Shown: positions 27,400 to 36,138 of the stretch, in pieces
Position numbering within the stretch: position 1 is the stretch's first letter
Layout: the number at the start of each line of letters is the position of its first letter
DNA from: Actinomycetota bacterium
Lineage (GTDB): Bacteria > Actinomycetota > Actinomycetes > S36-B12
Direction: 5' to 3'
NCBI GenBank assembly: GCA_016717115.1
Contig: JADKGE010000007.1
Span: 248,001-312,000, forward strand
Length of the DNA stretch: 64,000 nt
Program-made: the position numbers and the translations under genes
Notes under the pieces: generated by a model
Database searches by the model: none
Seen by the model: the letters and a program-made list of their open reading frames with translations, nothing else
Told to the model about the DNA's origin: nothing

Positions 27400-28268
27400 T
27401 GTCGACCGTCGACGACCGCCCCGTGGCAGAGGCCGACGAGCCGGAGGAGCCGACCAACCGGCCCGAGGCGTCCTACCGGCTGCGTGAGTGGCTCAGCCGA
27501 CCCTACGTGCGGCACATCCTGATCATCGCGGCGGTCATCACCCTGCTCGTCGTCCCCGCCGCGTGGCTCGTGATCTTCTTCATGAACATGACGGGTGCGC
27601 CGGCGTCATCGATCATGAGCGAGATCGAGAAGACGATGTTCGTCTTCACCATCGTCTCGGCACCGCTCATGGCGATCACGCTCGCGATCCTCGCCTACAG
27701 CCTGCTCGGCTGGGGGAGGGTCAGCGGCGACGAGCCGCCCATGCAGGAGAGTCCGGCGATCCGCTCCAACCCGATCGCGATCACCTTGTGGATCGGGACG
27801 ACCAGCGTCCTGGCCGCCTTCCTCGTGGTGTGGGGGGTCACGGAGCTCGCGACGATCACGGCGTACTCCTACGGATCGACGCCGGCCAACCAGCAGCCCA
27901 ACGCCACGAAGCGCATCGACATCAACGTCACCGGTCAGCAGTGGCTCTGGACCTTCGCCTACCCCGACCAGAACGACATCACCGCCCCGGTGCTCGTCGT
28001 GCCGATCGACACGCCGTTGTACTTCAACGTCACCTCGCTCGACGTCGTGCACAACTTCTGGGTCGTCGAGCTGGGCATCAAGATCGACGCGAACCCCGGC
28101 GCCATCACCAACACCGGAGTCACCCCGAACAAGCTCGGCACGTTCAACATCCGGTGCGCTGAGCTCTGCGGACTGCATCACGCCTACATGCAGACGCAGA
28201 TCAACGTGGTCACGCAGGAGGAGTTCGACTCCTGGGTGCGCGAGATGGGCGGGAGCAAGACGGTATGA
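27399..28268 (+). CDS. coxB: Cytochrome c oxidase subunit II
   Basis: 289 residues. Two transmembrane helices (ILIIAAVITLLVVPAAWLVI and PIAITLWIGTTSVLAAFLVV) precede the periplasmic CuA cupredoxin domain. That domain has QQWLWTFAYP, DVVHNFWVVELG and the complete CuA ligand motif CAELCGLHHAYM near residue 252. A 45-residue charged N-terminus precedes the first helix. ATG overlaps the cupredoxin-like gene stop (TGATG) and its stop overlaps the coxA ATG, so the three are translationally linked. Confidence 0.93.
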   Translation: MSTVDDRPVAEADEPEEPTNRPEASYRLREWLSRPYVRHILIIAAVITLLVVPAAWLVIFFMNMTGAPASSIMSEIEKTMFVFTIVSAPLMAITLAILAYSLLGWGRVSGDEPPMQESPAIRSNPIAITLWIGTTSVLAAFLVVWGVTELATITAYSYGSTPANQQPNATKRIDINVTGQQWLWTFAYPDQNDITAPVLVVPIDTPLYFNVTSLDVVHNFWVVELGIKIDANPGAITNTGVTPNKLGTFNIRCAELCGLHHAYMQTQINVVTQEEFDSWVREMGGSKTV

Positions 28269-30214
28269 GCGACACCGCGGTCATCCACGAGCACGGACAC
28301 GTGCCCCAGCCCGTTCAGCACGGCAAGCCGGGCGGGATCCTGCGCCATACGAGCATCGTCACGGGGCTGGTCTCGGGCGTCGTGCTCGCTGTCATCGCCT
28401 ATCTCGTGGGCGGCATGCTCATGCCGCAGGGCACCCTCGATGCGGACGGCATCCAGGTCGGCATCAACGCGCAGATCGCGGCGACGTACATCGCGTGGGT
28501 GGTCGGCTTCATGGCGGGCATCGGCGCGTTCGCCGGGCCGATCCGCTGGGCGATGGGCCACGACCTCACTCACGACGACGCGGAGTACATGGCGGGCAAG
28601 GGCCAGGGCAAGTGGCGCTACTGGAAGTACACGACCGATCACAAGGTCGTCGGTTTCCAGTACCTCGTCATCAGCATGGTGCTGCTCGGCCTCGGCGGCT
28701 TCCTCGCAATGCTCGTGCGGACGGAGCTCGGCGCGACGTGGACCGAGGTGTTCGACCCCAACTTCTACAACTCGATCATCGGCACGCACGGCATCGTGAT
28801 GATCATCGCGATGATCATCGTCGTCACCGGGCCCCTGGGCAACTTCGTGGTGCCCATCATGATCGGTGCCCGCGACATGGCGTTCCCGCGGCTGAACGCG
28901 CTGAGTTTCTGGCTGCTCTTCGCCGCCGTGCCGCCGCTCGTCACCAACCTCATGCTGGGCGGGATGCGCGACGGCTGGACCGTCTACCAGCCGCTCGGCG
29001 CGCAGGCGCCCGTCGGCATGATCGGGTACCAGATCACCATCATCACGTTCGCCTTCTCGACGGGGATCGCGTCGGTGAACCTCATCACGACGATCGTCAC
29101 CATGCGGGCGCGCGGCATGACGTGGAACCGGGTGCCGATCTTCGTGATCGGCATCATCGCCTCGTCGATCATGGGCCTCGTCTGGTTCCCGATGTTCCAG
29201 TACTCGCAGGTGTTCGCCCTCAGCGACCGGGTGATCGCCACGTCGTTCTACATACCGCAGATGGGCGGGTCGGTCTGGCTCTACGAGAACCTGTTCTGGC
29301 TGCTCGGCCATCCGGAGGTCTACGTCATCGTCGTGCCGGGCACGGCCGCCCTGATGGAGCTCATGGTGGTCTTCCTTCGAAAGCCGCTGTTCTCGTACAA
29401 GGTCGCGGTCGCGGGCTTCGCCGGCATCGTCGGGATCAGCTCCGTCGTGTGGGTGCACCACATGTACATGACCGGCTGGGCCCCGGCTGCCGGGTATCCG
29501 TTCATGCTCTCGACCGAGTTGATCTCGATCCCGTTCGGCTTCCTCGTGATGGTCATGCTGGGCACGATCTGGCGCGGCAAGGTCTGGACGCGCCTGCCGA
29601 TGATGGCCGTCTTCGCCGTGCTGTGGAACAAGGTGATCGGTGGCATCACTGGCGTCTACCTGTCCGACGTGCCCGTCGACCAGTACATGCACGGCAGCAT
29701 GTTCGTCGTCGCGCACTTCCACTTCATGCTCATGGGCGCCGGCCTGTTCGCCGCCATGGGGGCCATCTCCTACTGGTTCCCGAAGATGACCGGACGGATG
29801 CTCGACGAGCGGATCGGGTCCATCGGCTTCTGGACGGCGTTCGCCGGATTCCAGCTGACCTTCGGGTCGATGTTCGTGGCGGGACTGCAGGGCATGCCGC
29901 GCCGCGTCCTGCAGTTCGACGACGCCTTCAACGTGTCCAACTGGCTGTCCACCATCGGCGCCTACACGATCGGCATCGGCATGCTCGTGTTCCTGTATGC
30001 CATCGTCACGTCCTGGCGCAGCAGCGTCCTGGCCGCAGCCAACCCCTGGGGCGCCAAGACCCTCGAGTGGCAGACCGAAACCCCGGTGCCGCTCGAGAAC
30101 TTCCCGGTCCTGCCCGTCGTGACCAGTGACCCCTACGGATACGGCGTTCCCGACCCGTACGACGAGATCGAGGAGCAATTGACCGACGAGGACGCCACGG
30201 TGGGAGCACGATGA
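28265..30214 (+). CDS. coxA: Cytochrome c oxidase subunit I
   Basis: 649 residues, the catalytic heme-copper subunit. Visible landmarks: heme a His in GTHGIVMI, the D-channel-type ARDMAFPRLNALSFW, the GHPEVY His-Tyr pair near residue 350, WVHHMYMTGW for CuB, and the VAHFHFMLMGAG heme ligands. The first 105 or so residues add about two extra helices before the canonical DHKVVGFQYL helix I. The segment where A-type enzymes have the K-channel lysine (VPTGIK) reads IPFGFLVM, without Lys. It is clearly an oxygen-reducing-type subunit I but divergent from the usual actinobacterial CtaD. Confidence 0.93.
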   Translation: MSDTAVIHEHGHVPQPVQHGKPGGILRHTSIVTGLVSGVVLAVIAYLVGGMLMPQGTLDADGIQVGINAQIAATYIAWVVGFMAGIGAFAGPIRWAMGHDLTHDDAEYMAGKGQGKWRYWKYTTDHKVVGFQYLVISMVLLGLGGFLAMLVRTELGATWTEVFDPNFYNSIIGTHGIVMIIAMIIVVTGPLGNFVVPIMIGARDMAFPRLNALSFWLLFAAVPPLVTNLMLGGMRDGWTVYQPLGAQAPVGMIGYQITIITFAFSTGIASVNLITTIVTMRARGMTWNRVPIFVIGIIASSIMGLVWFPMFQYSQVFALSDRVIATSFYIPQMGGSVWLYENLFWLLGHPEVYVIVVPGTAALMELMVVFLRKPLFSYKVAVAGFAGIVGISSVVWVHHMYMTGWAPAAGYPFMLSTELISIPFGFLVMVMLGTIWRGKVWTRLPMMAVFAVLWNKVIGGITGVYLSDVPVDQYMHGSMFVVAHFHFMLMGAGLFAAMGAISYWFPKMTGRMLDERIGSIGFWTAFAGFQLTFGSMFVAGLQGMPRRVLQFDDAFNVSNWLSTIGAYTIGIGMLVFLYAIVTSWRSSVLAAANPWGAKTLEWQTETPVPLENFPVLPVVTSDPYGYGVPDPYDEIEEQLTDEDATVGAR

Positions 30215-30876
30215 GCACCACCAGGGCGACCCCGTCGACATCGGTGCCCAGGTCGCCAACGACCGGCGAGCCGGTCACGACGACGGCGCGCCGCAACCGC
30301 CTGGGCGTCTGGCTGCTCATCGTCTCCGACGTCACCGGGACGCTCGCACTGCTCGTCGCCTACTCGTACCTGTGGTCCCTCAACGTCAATTCCGCCTGGG
30401 CGCCGCCGGGCAATGCGTGGGCGACGCTGTGGCCGTTCTGGGCGCTGGTGGCCGGCCTCGTCGTCGCCACCCTGCTGATGTGGTGGGGCCTGGCCGGGCT
30501 GACGGCCGGCAACCGTGGTCGGCTTGTAGCGGCGGCCGGCCTCTCCTCGCTCATCGTCCTGGTTACCTGGATCGGTCAGATCGTGCAGCTCTCGACCTTC
30601 CCGTTCGGACCGTCGGATGGTGCGTACGCGTCGGCGACGTACTGGCTTGCCCTCGTCAATGCCGGCCACCTGTTCACGATCATGTTCCTGGTGGTCGCGA
30701 TCCTCAACCGCACGCGCATGGGTCGCATCGCGCCGGACAACCCCCACCACGCGCGGCTCGTCGCCATGTGGATGACATGGATCTGCGTGGCGGCGTTCCT
30801 CGGCGCGCTGTTCGCCACCACCATGACGGTTAGCCCCAATACCAACAGCCCCAGCTTCGGGACCTTCTCGGAGTGA
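30211..30876 (+). CDS. Cytochrome c oxidase subunit III-like protein
   Basis: 221 residues with five to six helices. The opening RLGVWLLIVSDVTGTLALLVAYSYL resembles the subunit III start (LGxWLFLxSD). Further segments, such as YWLALVNAGHLFTIMFLVV and ARLVAMWMTWICVAAFLG, sit where subunit III has its last helices. The middle is shortened or divergent. Coupled to coxA by an ATGA overlap and to the next gene by GTGA. Assigned partly from position in the oxidase cluster. Confidence 0.7.
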   Translation: MSTTRATPSTSVPRSPTTGEPVTTTARRNRLGVWLLIVSDVTGTLALLVAYSYLWSLNVNSAWAPPGNAWATLWPFWALVAGLVVATLLMWWGLAGLTAGNRGRLVAAAGLSSLIVLVTWIGQIVQLSTFPFGPSDGAYASATYWLALVNAGHLFTIMFLVVAILNRTRMGRIAPDNPHHARLVAMWMTWICVAAFLGALFATTMTVSPNTNSPSFGTFSE

Positions 30877-32366
30877 GGCCCGGGCCTGCGCTCGGCGCCC
30901 GACTGTGGTGGGGCGTACCCGTCGTGCTCGTCGCCGTGTGGGTGGGCGGTGCGCTCATCGTCTCGGCCATTCCCGGCCTCCCCGTCGCGCCTGCCGTCAC
31001 GACATGGGCACTGCCGGTCGCCCGCTTCGCCCGGGACGTGTCGGCGATGATCACGGTGGGCGCGCTCGTCGTGGGCGGCGTGCTGCTGGCGGTGCCGCCC
31101 GCCCGGTTGCGCCGGTGGACCATCGGCTGGGCCGGTGCCTGGCTGGCGAGTCTCGTCATCCTGTTCGCGCTGACCCTGTCGGACATCCGGGCGGCCTCGC
31201 TGGCGGACGTTGTCGACCCGGCTGGTGCGTGGTCCTTCCTGTCGGGTGAGGCGATCGGCCACGTGTTCTTGTGGCAGTCCGCCGGAGTCGTCGCGGCCAT
31301 CGTGCTGTCGACGCTCGGCTCCAGCCCTTGGCTGCGAAGACTCGCCGCCGTTCTCGCCGTGGGGGCGAGCGCCGCGCCGGCACTCCTCGGCCATTCAGGG
31401 GACATGGAGGGGCACGTGGGGGCGACGGTCAGCCTCGCCCTGCACATCGCCGCCGTGTCGATGTGGGTCGGCGGGCTGGCGGTGACCGTCGGCCTGCTGC
31501 GCATCGACGGCCGACTGGCTCCGGTGCTCGCGCCCCGATTCAGCCTCCTCGCGCTCTGGTGTGTCATCGTCATCGCCGAGACCGGACTGCTGAACGCTTC
31601 CCTTCGAGTGGGTACGGCGAGCGCGATGGTGTCCACGCCTTACGGCGCACTCGTGATCGCGAAGGCCGTGCTGTTCGCCGCCCTCGTCCGCCTGGGCTGG
31701 CTCCAGCGGCAGCATTCACTTGCCGACCTAGGCGCACGTCCCGCCGCCTCCGTGAGGAGCCTGGTCCGGTACGCGTCGTGGGAGTTCTGCGCCATGGGCG
31801 TCGCCGTCGCGCTGTCGGTCGCCCTGTCGCGCATCGGCCCGCCGCCCTCAGCGGCGACCTCGGGCGCGTTCTCGCCGCTCGCGGTCCTCTGCCTCGCCCT
31901 TGCCGCGCCGCTGCTCCTGACCTGGTGCTGGACGCCTGGCCCGGGACGTGCGTGGGTGCGAAGGCTCCGCGCGTACCCGGAGGTCTGGGCCGTCGTGCTC
32001 CTGTTCGTCGTGATCGAGACGGCGGGTGTGGGCCTCTTCACGACGATGCTGGGCCCCGATGCCGGGGCCGTCGTCGGATCCGTCGCCCTCCTCCTGGCCG
32101 GATCCGCGTGGGCCGTCGCGGTCTCGGACGCTCGAGGGCCAGGGGCGGTGATCGTCATGCTCGCGGGCTGGCCACTGGTCGGGCTCGTCGTGTTCGCGCT
32201 GACGGACGGCGATTCGGGGTGGCGTTCGGCGCTGGTGTCCGTCGTCGTCGGCGAGGCGCTGCTCCTACTGCTCCTTCGCTCCGGCGGTCAGCGCGCGGCA
32301 TGGGCGACCCGTCCGGCAGTGGCGTCGGAGAAGCCCCCGGTGGGAGGCCCGGCCCGCCATGGCTGA
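30873..32366 (+). CDS. CopD-family copper transport/resistance membrane protein
   Basis: 497 residues with about twelve to fourteen helices. The central part has the CopD signature (SLALHIAAVSMWVGGLAVT, then TPYGALVIAKAVLFAALVRL). CopD proteins move copper across the membrane. In actinobacteria such genes often sit with oxidase assembly factors, which fits the neighbours. The C-terminal 170 residues form an extra membrane block not seen in short CopD proteins. GTG start overlaps the previous stop; the end overlaps the next ATG. Confidence 0.75.
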   Translation: MRPGPALGARLWWGVPVVLVAVWVGGALIVSAIPGLPVAPAVTTWALPVARFARDVSAMITVGALVVGGVLLAVPPARLRRWTIGWAGAWLASLVILFALTLSDIRAASLADVVDPAGAWSFLSGEAIGHVFLWQSAGVVAAIVLSTLGSSPWLRRLAAVLAVGASAAPALLGHSGDMEGHVGATVSLALHIAAVSMWVGGLAVTVGLLRIDGRLAPVLAPRFSLLALWCVIVIAETGLLNASLRVGTASAMVSTPYGALVIAKAVLFAALVRLGWLQRQHSLADLGARPAASVRSLVRYASWEFCAMGVAVALSVALSRIGPPPSAATSGAFSPLAVLCLALAAPLLLTWCWTPGPGRAWVRRLRAYPEVWAVVLLFVVIETAGVGLFTTMLGPDAGAVVGSVALLLAGSAWAVAVSDARGPGAVIVMLAGWPLVGLVVFALTDGDSGWRSALVSVVVGEALLLLLLRSGGQRAAWATRPAVASEKPPVGGPARHG

Positions 32367-32751
32367 CGCACCCGCTCCACGCTCGTCGTCGCGCCGGCGC
32401 GATTTCTGGCAGCTGCACGTGCCCTTGGCTCTCGTGCTCGCGCTGTGCACGGTCGTGACGATCATCGAGGTACGCCGGGCTACGGAGGGAGTGTGGCGGG
32501 CTTGGGCCTACATGGTCGAGTGGCCGATGATCGGCCTGTTCTGCATCTGGATCTGGAACAGGTACCGCAAGCAGGGCAGTGTCACCAGGGGCCTAGCCGA
32601 TCAATGGCGATCGCGGGTCGAGCGGATCTCGGCCGAGGCCGCTGCCGATGCGCCCACGCCGGCCGTCGATGATCAGGGGCTCGAGGCCTGGGAGTCGTAC
32701 GTCGATGACCTGCACCGACGCCAGCCGCCAGGGCGCCCGCCCGCGGATTAG
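32359..32751 (+). CDS. Small two-helix membrane protein, unknown
   Basis: 130 residues. Two hydrophobic segments (LHVPLALVLALCTVVTIIEV and AYMVEWPMIGLFCIWIWNRY) precede a charged, probably cytoplasmic tail. No family recognised. It overlaps the end of the CopD gene and precedes the thioredoxin gene by 9 bp, so it is likely part of the oxidase or copper operon, perhaps a small accessory subunit. Confidence 0.65.
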   Translation: MADAPAPRSSSRRRDFWQLHVPLALVLALCTVVTIIEVRRATEGVWRAWAYMVEWPMIGLFCIWIWNRYRKQGSVTRGLADQWRSRVERISAEAAADAPTPAVDDQGLEAWESYVDDLHRRQPPGRPPAD

Positions 32752-32760
32752 CATGCGAAG

Positions 32761-33318
32761 GTGAGTCGGCGCGTCTGGGCAGCCATCCTCGCGGGACTCC
32801 TCGTCCCGCTGCTCCTCGCCGGGTGTGGACGCGAGCAGCCCGCGGCCCTGCTCGTCGGCACCGAGATCGTCGAGCCGGCCGACCGCGAGCCCATGCCGCC
32901 GATCAGCGGGACCACCCTCGACGGGCAGAACCTCGATCTGGCGACGCTCAGGGGCACGGTGGTCGTCCTCAACTCGTGGGCGTCCTGGTGCGGCCCGTGC
33001 GTGGAGGAGGTGCCGGCGCTGGTCGAGCTGTCCGCCTCCCTCGATCCCGCCGACGCCCGGGTCATCGGGCTGAACGTCAGTGACGACCCGGCGGCCGCGG
33101 CGGCCTTCGCCGACCAGTACGAGATGGCCTATCCGAGCATCGCCGATCCTGAGGGTGCGATCCTGCCCATGATTCCGGGAGTGCCCCCGGCGGCCCTGCC
33201 CAGCACCGTCGTCGTCGACCGTCAGGGTCGCATCGCCGCGCGGGTCATCGGGGCCGTCGATGCCGCCGAACTGCAGGGAATCGTGGCCTCCGTCACAGCG
33301 GAACCGGCGTCAGGGTAA
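32761..33318 (+). CDS. TlpA/ResA-type thioredoxin lipoprotein
   Basis: 185 residues. An N-terminal lipoprotein signal ends in a lipobox (LLLAGC), so it is probably anchored outside the membrane. The thioredoxin domain carries the active site NSWASWCGPCVEEVPALVEL and a cis-Pro region (PSTVVVDRQGRIAARVIGA). Such proteins reduce disulfides in cytochrome maturation or copper-site assembly, fitting the preceding oxidase genes. GTG start. Confidence 0.88.
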   Translation: MSRRVWAAILAGLLVPLLLAGCGREQPAALLVGTEIVEPADREPMPPISGTTLDGQNLDLATLRGTVVVLNSWASWCGPCVEEVPALVELSASLDPADARVIGLNVSDDPAAAAAFADQYEMAYPSIADPEGAILPMIPGVPPAALPSTVVVDRQGRIAARVIGAVDAAELQGIVASVTAEPASG

Positions 33319-33402
33319 TCAACCCATTGGGTCTATGTACGGGTCCTGTTAGGCGGGCCCTGTGCGGATCGATGTCCGCCTCGAGTGCGACAGCATGGAC
33401 GC

Positions 33403-34848
33403 ATGAGCATCCTCAGTCCCGGCCGGTCGGCTTCGCCGGCTCCCGCGCCCGGTGCGCGGCCCGGTGCCGCAGCCGGCGCGACCCGTGAGCCGAATCGCAC
33501 AGTCCGACGGCTGCCCCGCCCGCGTGCCTCGCGCCTGCGCACGGGCGACCTGCTCGCCCTGCCCTGGTTCGTCACTCTGGTCACGGTCGGGCTCTGGGTG
33601 CGGCACGGTGGCGTCACCGCCCTGTTGTCCGGAGGGACCGACACGCTGCTGTCCATCGGGCAGATCTCGGGCCTCATCGCGGCGCTTGCCGCCATGGGCG
33701 GACTCATCCTCAGCTCGCGTCCCCGCTTCCTGGAGCGGCGCTACGGCCAGGACCAGCTCATCGCGGCGCACCGCTGGTTCGGCATCGTCACCGTCTTCAC
33801 CGTCGTGCTGCATGCCGTCGCGGACACATGGGCCTGGGGCGCGGCCACGGGTGGCACGATCGTCACCGGCCTGGTCGACCTGCTCGCCAACGAAGCGTGG
33901 ATGGTCGCCGCGCTCGTCGGCACGGTGCTCATGGTCGTCATCGGCCTGTCGTCCTGGCGCCGGCTGCGCCAGCTGATGCCCTACGAGACCTGGTACTTCG
34001 TCCACCTCACGGGCTATCTGGCCGTCCTCCTCGGCTTCGGTCACCAGCTCACTCTCGGGGCCGACATCGCCACCGACACCCTGGCCCTGTGGTGGTGGTG
34101 GGCCCTGGCGATCGTCACGGTCCTCGTCGTCACCTACTCGCGCCTCGGTGACCTCCTGCGATCGCTGACCCGTCGTTTCTACGTCACCGCCGTCTCGCGG
34201 GAGGCCAACGGCATCGGCTCGGTTCATGTCTCGGGCCCGGGTCTGGCGCGCCTGCGGGTGGCCGGCGGGCAGTTCTTCAACATCCGGGCCCTCACCGGAG
34301 ACCTGTGGTGGCAGGCGCACCCGTACTCGGTGTCGGCCGCGCCGACCACGGCCGGCCTGAGGTTTACCGTCAAGGAACTCGGTGAGGACTCCACTCGGAT
34401 GCTCCAGCTCAAGCCCGGCACCCGGCTGCTGCTCGAGGGTCCCTACGGGGTGTTCACCTCGGAGCAGGCGCACGGCGCCCCCGTCGTGCTCGTGGCGGGC
34501 GGAGTGGGCATCGCCCCGATCCGAGCGCTGCTCGAGGACTGCGGCCCGCACCAGACGCCGGTCGTCATCGTGCGGGTGCACGATGAGTTCGACCTCGCGC
34601 ACAAGATCGAGCTCGAACGACTCGTCGCCTCCCGGAACGGCTCCCTGCACGTCCTCACCGGGCCACGCCAGTGGTTCACGCGCACCGACCCCTTCTCGGC
34701 GCAGACGCTCCGTGCCTGGATCCCCGACGTCGCGAGCCGCCACGTGTTCATGTGCGGCCCGGCTTCCCTGGAGTCCGCCGTGATGAAGGGCATGCGTAAG
34801 GCCGGCGTTCCCACAGCTCACATCCACAGCGAGAGATTCGGAGTCTGA
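33403..34848 (+). CDS. Ferric reductase-like flavocytochrome (FRD/NOX family)
   Basis: 481 residues. After a basic, Pro/Ala-rich N-terminus come about six helices with two heme-ligating His pairs (HRWFGIVTVFTVVLH, and the second pair in VHLTGYLAVLLGFGH). The C-terminal half is a ferredoxin reductase module: the FAD-binding HPYSVSAAP, then the NAD(P)-binding VAGGVGIAPIRALLED and the MCGPASLE end. It would carry electrons from NAD(P)H through FAD and heme across the membrane. ATG 33403 is preferred over a GTG 18 bp upstream. Followed 1 bp later by the FMN-binding gene. Confidence 0.9.
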   Translation: MSILSPGRSASPAPAPGARPGAAAGATREPNRTVRRLPRPRASRLRTGDLLALPWFVTLVTVGLWVRHGGVTALLSGGTDTLLSIGQISGLIAALAAMGGLILSSRPRFLERRYGQDQLIAAHRWFGIVTVFTVVLHAVADTWAWGAATGGTIVTGLVDLLANEAWMVAALVGTVLMVVIGLSSWRRLRQLMPYETWYFVHLTGYLAVLLGFGHQLTLGADIATDTLALWWWWALAIVTVLVVTYSRLGDLLRSLTRRFYVTAVSREANGIGSVHVSGPGLARLRVAGGQFFNIRALTGDLWWQAHPYSVSAAPTTAGLRFTVKELGEDSTRMLQLKPGTRLLLEGPYGVFTSEQAHGAPVVLVAGGVGIAPIRALLEDCGPHQTPVVIVRVHDEFDLAHKIELERLVASRNGSLHVLTGPRQWFTRTDPFSAQTLRAWIPDVASRHVFMCGPASLESAVMKGMRKAGVPTAHIHSERFGV

Positions 34849-34849
34849 C

Positions 34850-35377
34850 ATGGCTGGGCTAGCACGACGCCTTGCACCTGCCGCGGCCCTCGGCGGGCTG
34901 GCCGTCATCATCGTCGGCGTGGCCGACCCGGCCATCGCCGGTCGCGACGACGCCACGGCTGCCGGCACGACGGAGCAGACCGCGACGGCCACTCTCGACT
35001 CCGGCACCGCGACGTCGCCCGACACGGCGACTCAGCCGGACACCACGACGGTGCCGGACGTGACCACGCAGCCGGACACGACCGCGCAGGCGGCGTCGAG
35101 CTGTGACACGGCGGAGGCCGTCACCGGGCCATCCGTCATGACCCGCTGGGGGCCCGTGCAGGTTGCCGCGACCATCGCCGACGGCCAGCTGTGCGAGGTG
35201 CACGCGGTCGTGTGGCCCACCGGAGACGGCCGGTCGATGCAGATCAACGACTACGCGATCCCCATCATCGACGCCGCCGCCTCTCAGGTCGGAACGCAGT
35301 TCGACTACGTGTCGGGCGCGACCTACACGTCCGAGGGCTACCGCGAGTCTCTGCAGCAGCTGCTGGACTCGCTGTGA
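34850..35377 (+). CDS. Secreted FMN-binding domain protein
   Basis: 175 residues. A signal peptide (ending near PAIAGRDD) is followed by a Thr/Pro/Asp-rich low-complexity spacer of about 45 residues and an FMN-binding domain. The flavinylation motif DYVSGATYTSEGY matches the D-x-x-S-G-A-T-x-T target of ApbE, with the acceptor Thr present. It is an extracytoplasmic flavin electron carrier. It lies between the flavocytochrome and the flavin transferase, its likely donor and modifying enzyme. Stop overlaps the apbE GTG. Confidence 0.88.
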   Translation: MAGLARRLAPAAALGGLAVIIVGVADPAIAGRDDATAAGTTEQTATATLDSGTATSPDTATQPDTTTVPDVTTQPDTTAQAASSCDTAEAVTGPSVMTRWGPVQVAATIADGQLCEVHAVVWPTGDGRSMQINDYAIPIIDAAASQVGTQFDYVSGATYTSEGYRESLQQLLDSL

Positions 35378-36138
35378 CCACCCGCTCGGTCTTCCCCGTG
35401 ATGGGCACGATGTGCACCATCGTCGTGGCCGAGTCCGACGTGGCCCGCATGGGCGACGTTGTCGCGAGAGCGGGCATGGCAGCGGCCCGGGGCCAGCTCG
35501 AGCTGATGGACCACCGGTTCAGCCACTACTCGCGGGAGAGCGAGATCAGCCGGTGGACGTCGGGCCTCGACGTGTCGCCCGATGCCCTCGCCGACATCGA
35601 CTTCGTCATCCGCCAGTGCCTTCGCCTGCGTGACGAGTCCGACGGCGTGTTCGTCCACCAGAACCCGGTCACGAAGTCGATGGACACTGCGGGCTACGTC
35701 AAGGGCTACGCGATCCTGCTCGCGGTGCGTGCCATGAAGCGCAACGGGCTGCGCAACTTCATCGTCGGCGTGGGTGGCGACACGTTCTGCGCCGGCGTCG
35801 CCGGTGACGACCGGCCGTGGCGGGTCGGGGTGTCCGACCCGGCACGCAGCCACGGCGTCGTCGCCCTCGTCGACGCCACCGATCTCGCGGTCGCCACCTC
35901 CGGGCGGGCCGAGCGCGGCGAGCACATCTGGAACGGTTCCGCGCAGGCGAAGCCGGAGATCCTGTCGTTCAGCGTGATCGGCCCGGACATCGCCGAGGCC
36001 GACGCCTACGCCACCATCGGATACGCGATGGGCGAGCGCGGCATCGACTGGGTGGCGGGCCGCGAGGGCTATCGGTCGCTCGTCGTGCGCACCGATGGGT
36101 CGCTCGTCGGCGACGCCGCACTAGTCTCGGTGGCGTGA
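35374..36138 (+). CDS. apbE: FAD:protein FMN transferase (ApbE)
   Basis: Transfers FMN from FAD to Thr of target proteins with Mg2+. 254 residues, short for the family. Motifs: FPVMGTMCTIVV, MDHRFSHYSRESEISR, SMDTAGYVKGYAI, VGVGGDTFCAG, DLAVATSGRAERG and EADAYATIGYAMG. No lipoprotein signal is visible, so it is either cytoplasmic or exported without the usual signal. GTG start overlaps the stop of its likely substrate gene. The stop overlaps the dgt GTG. Confidence 0.88.
   Translation: MTTRSVFPVMGTMCTIVVAESDVARMGDVVARAGMAAARGQLELMDHRFSHYSRESEISRWTSGLDVSPDALADIDFVIRQCLRLRDESDGVFVHQNPVTKSMDTAGYVKGYAILLAVRAMKRNGLRNFIVGVGGDTFCAGVAGDDRPWRVGVSDPARSHGVVALVDATDLAVATSGRAERGEHIWNGSAQAKPEILSFSVIGPDIAEADAYATIGYAMGERGIDWVAGREGYRSLVVRTDGSLVGDAALVSVA

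Noticed and set aside
28184..30259. Long minus-strand open frame opposite coxA
   Set aside because: Asp/His/Arg-rich translation without any domain, exactly antisense to a clear oxidase gene.
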